DNA from: Micromonosporaceae bacterium
Lineage (GTDB): Bacteria > Actinomycetota > Actinomycetes > Mycobacteriales > Micromonosporaceae
Length of the DNA: 36,773 bases
NCBI GenBank assembly: GCA_020027875.1
Contig: JAHRHA010000056.1
Coordinates: 1-36,773 of the forward strand
Direction: 5' to 3'
Shown: piece by piece, positions 31,893-36,773 of the stretch
Layout: each line of letters opens with the position of its first letter
How positions within the stretch are numbered: the first letter of the stretch is position 1
Position numbers and translations under genes: made by a program
Notes under the pieces: generated by a model
Databases searched by the model: none
The model's input: only the letters and a program-made list of their open reading frames with translations
Told to the model about the DNA's origin: nothing

Positions 31893-32459
31893 ATGACCGC
31901 GATCGCCGACCGTTACCGCGCCCGCGCCGACGCCTTCCAACGCAAGGTCGCCGCAGTGCGGGCCGACCAGTGGTCCAACCAGTCTCCGTGCGAGGGCTGG
32001 AGTGCCCGAGACGTCGTGAGCCACATCATCGACATGCACGGCGTGATGCTGCGCCCGCTTGAGCGCCAGCTCAGCCCGGCGCCGTCGGTGCAAGACGATC
32101 CGCTGGGCGCCTTCACGTCGGCCCGCGCCGACGTCGAGGCGGTGCTCGACGATCCCGAGCTCGCCGGGACCGAGGACAACAGCCCCGTCGGCCGCCTGAC
32201 GGTCGAGCAGCACATCGACCAGGTCATTAGTGCCGACCTCGTCATCCACGGGTGGGACCTCGCTCGGGCCACCGGACAGGACGACACGATCGACCCGGCC
32301 GAGATCGAGCGGGTCCGGAACCTGTGGGACGGGGTGTTCGTGGTGCTCGGGGAGGAGACACTACGGGCGCAAGGTGTGTTGGGCCCGGAGGTGAAGGTCC
32401 CCAACGACGCCCCGCCGCAGAATCGGCTGCTTGGTCGGCTCGGACGCGACCCCCGCTGA
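31893..32459 (+). CDS. TIGR03086-type DinB/mycothiol-dependent maleylpyruvate isomerase-like protein
   Basis: The 188-residue four-helix DinB-like metal-binding protein has QSPCEGWSARDVVSHIIDMH with His44 and SADLVIHGWDLARATGQD with His119. These correspond to metal-ligand positions in the mycothiol-dependent maleylpyruvate isomerase N-terminal domain. Such proteins are common in mycothiol-producing actinobacteria and are thought to conjugate or isomerise using mycothiol. The substrate is unknown. GAGGGG precedes the ATG, and a good promoter lies upstream. The gene converges on the DUF998 gene with a shared hairpin between them. Confidence 0.88.
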   Translation: MTAIADRYRARADAFQRKVAAVRADQWSNQSPCEGWSARDVVSHIIDMHGVMLRPLERQLSPAPSVQDDPLGAFTSARADVEAVLDDPELAGTEDNSPVGRLTVEQHIDQVISADLVIHGWDLARATGQDDTIDPAEIERVRNLWDGVFVVLGEETLRAQGVLGPEVKVPNDAPPQNRLLGRLGRDPR

Positions 32460-32478
32460 GGTCCGCTGAGAGGCCATT

Positions 32479-32548
32479 GTCGATCGTGGCCGCTTCGTTC
32501 CCCTCGACTCTCGGATTCTCGGGCGGGTACCGAGCGACCACGATCCAC
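32479..32548. terminator. Hairpin between convergent genes, same family as 22936-22989
   Basis: The left arm (32479-32494) and right arm AGCGACCACGATCCAC (32533-32548) pair at 14 of 16 positions. It lies between two convergent genes and could stop transcription from both sides. The right arm shares GCGACCACGATCCACA with 22975-22990. Confidence 0.55.
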
Positions 32549-32560
32549 AGTGCGGGCTTG

Positions 32561-33247
32561 TCAGGCGCGGCGTGGTTGAGCCATCAACCGTGCCGCCTGG
32601 GCGGAAGCCCATCCGAAGCCGAGCACCATCGCGGCCCAGAGGGGCAGGAAGTTGAGGTTCGGGTTGGGTATGGCGCCGAGCACCTGGATGGTGACGCCGG
32701 TGAATATGCTGAACACCGCCCATCCCCGCTGGCGCAAGCCGATCGACCGGCGAGCGAAGACGAAGCACGCCAGGGTCAGCGCGAGGAAGCCGGCCACGGG
32801 CGCTACGGAGTGCACGATTCCGTGCCAGCTGAACTCGTCGGGAATGCCCTCCGGTGTCCCCGGCGGGAAGCCCAGCCCCGAATCTGCGACGAAGATGCCG
32901 CCGGCGATCAGAGCCACGCCGAAGGCGCCGATCAGCCTGGGACCCCATTTCGAGGCCCGGCCGGGACGCAGGACCCGGCGCATCCCGACGGCGGAGGCGA
33001 GAAACAGCAGGCCGGTGACGACGAAGTTGGTGATCTGGATCCAGCCCAGGTCGCCGACGCTGAGCAGGCTGAGCGGATGCTTGACCGGGTCGAACCCGGC
33101 CCGGGTCAGCGCCTGGGTCACGCCCACGACGATGAAGAGAGGGCCGGCGACAGCGCCGCAGGCAAGCAGCATGCGCGTACGCCTGGCGGATATCTCGGCG
33201 GGTGCGGTCGTCGCCCCGACTGTCGGCGACATGACGTTGCTGGTCAT
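32561..33247 (-). CDS. DUF998-family membrane protein
   Basis: The 228-residue protein has about six transmembrane segments: LACGAVAGPLFIVVGVTQAL, FVVTGLLFLASAVGM, LIGAFGVALIAGGIFVAD, VAPVAGFLALTLACFVF, AVFSIFTGVTIQVLGA and LPLWAAMVLGFGWASA. The loops FDPVKHPLSLLSVGDLGWIQ and DEFSWHGIVHSVAP are typical of DUF998 proteins. GGAG lies 6-7 bases before the ATG at 33247; a longer in-frame extension is Ser/Arg-rich and crosses a tandem repeat. It lies downstream of the ArsR-SRPBCC pair on the same strand and may be read from it. Function unknown. Confidence 0.85.
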   Translation of the reverse strand: MTSNVMSPTVGATTAPAEISARRTRMLLACGAVAGPLFIVVGVTQALTRAGFDPVKHPLSLLSVGDLGWIQITNFVVTGLLFLASAVGMRRVLRPGRASKWGPRLIGAFGVALIAGGIFVADSGLGFPPGTPEGIPDEFSWHGIVHSVAPVAGFLALTLACFVFARRSIGLRQRGWAVFSIFTGVTIQVLGAIPNPNLNFLPLWAAMVLGFGWASAQAARLMAQPRRA

Positions 33248-33274
33248 TGTCTTCTCCTTCGTATGCTCGGTGTG

Positions 33275-33320
33275 GTTCCGCGAAACACTGTCGTTCCGCG
33301 AAACACTGTCAGTCCGCGAA
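33275..33320. repeat. 18-base tandem repeat
   Basis: GTTCCGCGAAACACTGTC occurs twice in perfect tandem (33275-33292, 33293-33310). The next bases (AGTCCGCGAAGAC) resemble a third, diverged copy that encodes the C-terminus of the SRPBCC gene. It looks like a slippage duplication of that gene's end. Confidence 0.75.
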
Positions 33321-33818
33321 GACCTTGCCGGTCTCGAGCAGGGTCTTGAGCTCGCTGAGCACCCAGGCGTGCCCGCCGCCTGCGCCGTACTCCTCCTGGT
33401 CACCGCGGACCAGCGACGCCAGCTTGGGCGCGCCCTCGAGTTCGTGGGTGAGCGTCAACGAGCACATGTGGTCGAGCTCCTTGATTTCGTACGTGATGCG
33501 CGTGAACGGCTCTGCCGCCATTCCCGGGTCCATGAGCATCCGGAACGTGTGAACCAGCTTGCGTGGCGGATCGGCCTCGACGACCTCACCGTCGATGATC
33601 ACGTCTGGCAGCTCGTATCCCCGTGCCTCGCTCTCCTTCCGGAACGGCTCGCTCGCCGTCACCTGGTAGGCGCCACCCGGCCGCAGGTCGTAGTCGACCA
33701 GGCCGGTGTAGCCGTAACGCTCCGTCCACTCGGGCTTGGTGATCGCGTCCCAGATCGCCTGCGCGGACGCCTTGATGTACACCCGGTAGACCTGGGTGGT
33801 CTCGGTCGAGGTGCTCAT
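33309..33818 (-). CDS. SRPBCC/AHSA1-domain protein
   Basis: The 169-residue START-like (SRPBCC) protein of the AHSA1 group has QVYRVYIKASAQAIWDAITK, the first strand-helix, then DLRPGGAYQVTAS, VVEADPPRKLVHTFRM and a long C-terminal helix (GHAWVLSELKTLLETGK). The fold makes a deep hydrophobic pocket; ligands are unknown. The ATG at 33818 overlaps the ArsR stop (ATGA), the widespread actinobacterial ArsR-SRPBCC arrangement. Its stop lies in the 18-base tandem repeat. Confidence 0.92.
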   Translation of the reverse strand: MSTSTETTQVYRVYIKASAQAIWDAITKPEWTERYGYTGLVDYDLRPGGAYQVTASEPFRKESEARGYELPDVIIDGEVVEADPPRKLVHTFRMLMDPGMAAEPFTRITYEIKELDHMCSLTLTHELEGAPKLASLVRGDQEEYGAGGGHAWVLSELKTLLETGKVFAD

Positions 33819-34135
33819 GTCTTCTCCTCCAGCAGGGTTTTAAGTTCGGCGAGCGCCGATACTTGACGTTCCTTGTACTTGTCGATCCACCGGTCGTGAA
33901 TCAGCAGGATCGGTACGGGATTGAGGAAGTGCAGCTTCTCCCGGCCCGATCGTCGCGTGACAACGAGGCCAGCCGCTTCGAGCACGCGCAGGTGCTTCAT
34001 GGCGCCGAAGCGCGTCATCTCCAACTCGGACTCAAGCTCGGTGAGCGTGCGGCCGTCGCGCCCGAAGAGCAGGTCGAGCAGGAATCGACGAGTCGAGTCG
34101 GCCAGCGCCTTGAACACCCGGTCGTCGTCGTCCAC
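33815..34135 (-). CDS. ArsR-family transcriptional regulator
   Basis: The 106-residue winged-helix repressor reads VDDDDRVFKALADSTRRFLL at the N-terminus, with the HTH LTELESELEMTRFGAMKHLRVLEAAGLVV (two helices) and the wing RRSGREKLHFLNPVP. The ALAD start and LNPVPI segment are typical of ArsR partners of AHSA1 proteins; no metal-binding ELCVCD motif is present. I chose the GTG at 34135 because TTGACA and TATGCT place the transcription start there (leaderless). An ATG at 34147 and a GTG at 34165 are alternatives, but the promoter overlaps both. It is coupled to the SRPBCC gene. Confidence 0.88.
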   Translation of the reverse strand: MDDDDRVFKALADSTRRFLLDLLFGRDGRTLTELESELEMTRFGAMKHLRVLEAAGLVVTRRSGREKLHFLNPVPILLIHDRWIDKYKERQVSALAELKTLLEEKT

Positions 34136-34142
34136 GCACCCG

Positions 34143-34185
34143 AGCATATGTGACTTGCAGGTCACGTGTCAAGACGGTCACATAT
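34143..34185 (-). promoter_or_regulatory. ArsR promoter and inverted-repeat operator
   Basis: On the minus strand TTGACA (34172-34167), 18 bases and TATGCT (34148-34143) form a promoter. ATATGTGAC (34146-34154) and GTCACATAT (34177-34185) form a perfect 9-bp inverted repeat enclosing it, with an inner GTGAC/GTCAC pair (34150-34154, 34161-34165). This fits ArsR autorepression. Confidence 0.6.
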
Positions 34186-34202
34186 CCTGGCTGGCTTCCC
34201 CG

Positions 34203-35954
34203 TTACATCTGGTCGGGGGCTTGAATGCCGAGGAGGCCGAGTCCGATTGCTAGCGTCCGGGCGGTCAGATCACACAGGACGAGCCGGCTACGGCGTACCT
34301 CGACCTCGGCCTGCAGCACCGGACAGCGCACGTAGAACGTGGTGAAGGTGCTGGCAAGACCGTGCAGGTACGTAGCGAGCCGGTGGAACTCCAGCGATCG
34401 GGCGACCTCGGCAACAACGCCGCTGAAGCCGAGCAATTCGAGCGCGAGCGCCCGCTCAGCCGGTTCGGTCACGGTCAACGTCTGAACGTCACGCGGCGGC
34501 TCGACCCCGGCCCTGCGGAAGATCGAACAGATGCGGGCATGTGCGTACTGCAGGTAGGGCGCGGTATTGCCGTCGAAGGAGAGCATCCGGTCGTAGTCGA
34601 GGAGGTAGTCCCGCGTACGGTCTGTGGACAGATCGGCGTACTTCACCGCACCTATGCCCACGGCGTGGGCTACCCGAGTGCGTACGGTCTCGTCCAACTC
34701 CGGGTTCTTCTCCGCTACGACCGCCGCGGCGCGGGCGACGGCCTCGTCGAGCAGATCGACGAGCTTGACCGGGACGCCGGCCCGGCTGCGCAGCATCTTG
34801 CCATCCCTGCCGAGGATCGAGCCGAACCCGATGTGCTCAGCCCGGGCGGGTGGGGTCAGCCAGCCTGCCTGCCGCGCGGCCTGGAAGACCATCTCGAGGT
34901 GCTGGCGTTGTGGCGTACCCACCACGTAGAGCAGACGGGTCGCGCCCAGCTCTTGGGTACGGTGGCGGATCGCGGCCAGGTCGGTTGCGCTGTAGCCGAA
35001 GCCGCCGTCGCTCTTGCGCACGATGATGGGCATTGGCTCGCCGTCGCGATGGGTGAACCCGTCCGGGAAGACGCATTGGGCGCCCTCGCTGTCGCGCAGG
35101 AGCCCGAGCCGGTCCAGTTCCGCGACGACGGGCTGCAGCCTGTCGTTGTAGAAGCTCTCGCCGACGAAGTCCTTATCGGACAGACGTACATCCAGCCGGT
35201 CGTAGACGGTCATGAAGTACTTCTCCGACTCGTCCACGAGCTGTCGCCACAGTCGCCGCGTGGATTCGTCCCCGCTCTGCAAGGCCACTACGCGCCGCCG
35301 GGAGCGCTCGGCGAAGATGTCGTCGCCGTTGAACTTCGCGCGGGCTGCCTTGTAGAAGGCATCCAGGTCGCCGATCGAGAGCTCGTACGCGGCTTCGGTC
35401 TCACCGACGTCGAGCAGATGCTCGATCATCATCCCGAACGGGGTGCCCCAGTCGCCGAGGTGATTGGCCCTGTGTACGCGGTGGCCCAGCCATTCGAGCA
35501 ACCGTACCGCGGCGTCGCCGATGACCGTGGAACGAAGGTGACCGACGTGCATCTCCTTGGCCACGTTCGGCGCAGAGTAGTCGACCACGACGGTCTCCGG
35601 GTTGTCGGCTGGCGCCACGCCGAGACGTTCATCCCGGCCGATCTCCGTGCATAGGCGCGTGAGTACGACGTCGTCGATGGTCAGGTTGATGAATCCCGGT
35701 CCGGAGACCTCTACCGTCGCGCACAAGTCATCGAGCGTGGCCTGGTCAACAACGTCGGTAGCGATATCGCGAGGGTTTCGACCGAGTCGGCTGGCCAGCG
35801 CAAGTGCGCCGTCGGACTGGAAATCACCGCGTTGATCGCCTCCGGCGAAGCCCGTATGTTGCGAACGACGGATGGTCGGATCGGCGGCCTCACCCGCTAC
35901 TTCGGCGAACGCCGGTGCCAACCGCTCGTGCAACATCTCCTCGAGATCGGCCAT
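34203..35954 (-). CDS. argS: Arginyl-tRNA synthetase
   Basis: The 583-residue class I aminoacyl-tRNA synthetase charges tRNA-Arg. The HIGH signature reads HVGH (136-139, in PNVAKEMHVGHLRST). The KMSKS counterpart reads GKMLRSRAG (385-393), the degenerate form usual in ArgS. The N-terminal ArgS-specific domain (residues 1-100) contains QHTGFAGGDQRGDFQSDGAL, slightly longer here than the motif I remember, and the C-terminal DALR-type helical domain is present. The start at 35954 has no ribosome-binding site, and TAGATT ends 6 bases upstream, so translation is probably leaderless. No tRNA gene is nearby. It may be the sole ArgS or a paralogue; the window cannot tell. Confidence 0.96.
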   Translation of the reverse strand: MADLEEMLHERLAPAFAEVAGEAADPTIRRSQHTGFAGGDQRGDFQSDGALALASRLGRNPRDIATDVVDQATLDDLCATVEVSGPGFINLTIDDVVLTRLCTEIGRDERLGVAPADNPETVVVDYSAPNVAKEMHVGHLRSTVIGDAAVRLLEWLGHRVHRANHLGDWGTPFGMMIEHLLDVGETEAAYELSIGDLDAFYKAARAKFNGDDIFAERSRRRVVALQSGDESTRRLWRQLVDESEKYFMTVYDRLDVRLSDKDFVGESFYNDRLQPVVAELDRLGLLRDSEGAQCVFPDGFTHRDGEPMPIIVRKSDGGFGYSATDLAAIRHRTQELGATRLLYVVGTPQRQHLEMVFQAARQAGWLTPPARAEHIGFGSILGRDGKMLRSRAGVPVKLVDLLDEAVARAAAVVAEKNPELDETVRTRVAHAVGIGAVKYADLSTDRTRDYLLDYDRMLSFDGNTAPYLQYAHARICSIFRRAGVEPPRDVQTLTVTEPAERALALELLGFSGVVAEVARSLEFHRLATYLHGLASTFTTFYVRCPVLQAEVEVRRSRLVLCDLTARTLAIGLGLLGIQAPDQM

Positions 35955-35960
35955 GCAGGA

Positions 35961-35966
35961 AATCTA
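35961..35966 (-). promoter_or_regulatory. Candidate -10 of argS
   Basis: TAGATT on the minus strand ends 6 bases before the argS ATG, consistent with a leaderless transcript. The -35 region is weak. Inference from spacing. Confidence 0.4.
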
Positions 35967-36124
35967 TCGAGAGTCGAGATGACGTTCACCGCCTTTCGAG
36001 GCCGGCTTCTCGTCCATTTTGGCCTCTATTCCCGATAGATGGCAAATGGGATAGACCTGCCCGCATTCCTTGTCGGGGCGCATGTCGTTGATTGCGCCGA
36101 CGACGACGTGGGACCGTGTGACGC

Positions 36125-36773
36125 ATGGACCCGGATAATGGTCCCCAAGGCCACGACGCCGAGAGCCACGACGCCGAGAGCCACGACGCCGAGAGCCACG
36201 ACGCCGATAGCGACCCTGAGAGCCACACCGAAGGCAACGGGTTATCGCGGTCGGAACAGAAGACGCGCGCTGGGTTGACGGCCGCGGCGCCCAAGGTTGT
36301 ACGAGCCACGGCCGCCAAGGCCGCGACCGCGCTTAGGGTCGCCGCACGAGCCGCGGCGAGGCAGGCCGTTGTGGTCAAGGCTGCCGCACGAGCCGTTCCC
36401 GCGGCCGCAACGCGAAGGGCGGGCGCATCTTTCGCCCCCATGCGTAGGGCCGCAAGAGCCACGGCCACGCAAGTGGCTGCGGTCCATGCGGCCACACGCG
36501 CGGTTTCCGCGGCTGCACAGCGAAAGGCCGCCGCGCGAAGGGCCGCCAGGCGCTGGGCCACACGTGCCGCAGCCACCCGGGTCGCAGGGAAACGGAAGGC
36601 CGCGGCCCACCAGGCCGCCATGCGAAAGGCCGCACGAGCCGCTGCCGCGCAGAGGACGGCCATGCGTAGGGTGGCAAGAGCCGCAGCCGTCCAGGCCGCT
36701 GCCGAGCGGAAGGCCGCCGTCCTAACGACAGTCGTTCGCTCGCCGGCGCAGTGGCGCGCAGCGATGCGGGAGC
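36125..36773 (+). CDS. Ala/Arg-rich protein with acidic HDAES repeats, 3'-incomplete
   Basis: The frame opens at the ATG at 36125 (an in-frame TGA lies at 36119-36121) and runs without a stop off the window, giving at least 216 residues. Residues 10-29 are four tandem HDAES units (the last HDADS), part of an acidic, Asp/Glu/His-rich N-terminus. From ~50 on the sequence is about half Ala with regularly spaced Arg/Lys (RVAARAAARQAVV, RKAAARRAARRWATRAAA, MRKAARAAAAQRTAMRRVA), strongly helix-forming and very basic. It could be a nucleoid-associated, histone-tail-like protein or an amphipathic helical protein. I recognise no family. It diverges from argS, and the ribosome-binding site is weak (GGGA, ~11 bases upstream). 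Confidence 0.6.
   Translation, partial: MDPDNGPQGHDAESHDAESHDAESHDADSDPESHTEGNGLSRSEQKTRAGLTAAAPKVVRATAAKAATALRVAARAAARQAVVVKAAARAVPAAATRRAGASFAPMRRAARATATQVAAVHAATRAVSAAAQRKAAARRAARRWATRAAATRVAGKRKAAAHQAAMRKAARAAAAQRTAMRRVARAAAVQAAAERKAAVLTTVVRSPAQWRAAMRE
36152..36211 (+). repeat. 15-base tandem repeat, four copies, in coding frame
   Basis: CACGACGCCGAGAGC is repeated at 36152, 36167 and 36182; the copy at 36197 ends GATAGC. The unit is a multiple of three and encodes His-Asp-Ala-Glu-Ser, so copy number can change without breaking the frame. Confidence 0.9.

Noticed and set aside
35962..36040. ATCTATCG/CGATAGAT inverted pair between argS and the Ala-rich gene
   Set aside because: Arms are only 8 bases and 63 bases apart, which is not distinguishable from chance.
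36152..36211. Possible CRISPR array
   Set aside because: The 15-base units are contiguous without spacers and are in-frame codons.
35986..36663. 225-residue minus-strand Ala-rich open frame
   Set aside because: It is the antisense image of the plus-strand Ala/Arg-rich gene starting at 36125. Its tail degenerates into WLSAS repeats and Arg runs, while the plus frame gives a coherent acidic-then-basic protein.

Overview
The window is high-GC DNA (GC-rich third codon positions, GTG starts, many ATGA/GTGA stop-start overlaps) of a filamentous-type Actinomycetota. The gene set points to a soil actinomycete: GH18 chitinase, mycothiol-type DinB enzyme, LAL/LuxR fragments, DUF6924, GerMN lipoprotein and several secreted lipoproteins. 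Micromonosporaceae or a close relative is my best guess, but only the phylum is secure. There are no rRNA or tRNA genes and no CRISPR array.

Positions 1-13,400 are mosaic and decaying. Intact genes are a coupled trio (RibD/DHFR-like reductase, PNPOx-like protein, hypothetical), a secreted chitinase, an APC permease paired with an acetamidase/formamidase, a DUF998 membrane protein, a YciI-like protein, a bicovalent-type FAD oxidase lipoprotein and a MazEF-like toxin-antitoxin pair. Between them lie broken genes: a LuxR N-terminal piece, a truncated DUF6924 protein, a P-loop kinase cut after 44 residues beside an IS-end-like repeat, a LAL regulator C-terminus, and a frameshifted GlsB/YeaQ-type membrane protein.

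Positions 13,434-21,846 hold the most interesting unit: a five-gene, fully overlapping minus-strand operon in the order SWIM zinc-finger protein, DUF5691 helical-repeat protein, MoxR-type AAA+ ATPase, DUF5682 protein and VWA protein. Every junction overlaps by 4 or 14 bases. The DUF5682 N-terminus carries motifs I read as TraB/TIKI-like. The module looks like a MoxR-VWA chaperone machine with a putative hydrolase or effector. A secreted or phage-type peptidoglycan protein lies just downstream.

Positions 22,003-35,954 are more orderly: a GerMN lipoprotein, htpG (Hsp90), a PHM-like copper lipoprotein, a VOC protein divergent from an N-formylglutamate amidohydrolase, a GntR(YtrA-type)-ABC operon with a clear palindromic operator, an NHL-repeat lipoprotein, a mycothiol/DinB-family protein, a DUF998 protein, an ArsR-SRPBCC pair with an operator-like inverted repeat and probable leaderless start, and an arginyl-tRNA synthetase.

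Positions 36,125 to the end hold the start of an open-ended gene. It encodes an acidic His-Asp-Ala-Glu-Ser tandem repeat followed by a very Ala/Arg-rich helical region. Several dispersed non-coding elements (a paired hairpin family, a degenerate repeat, IS-like ends and tandem repeats) are listed separately.
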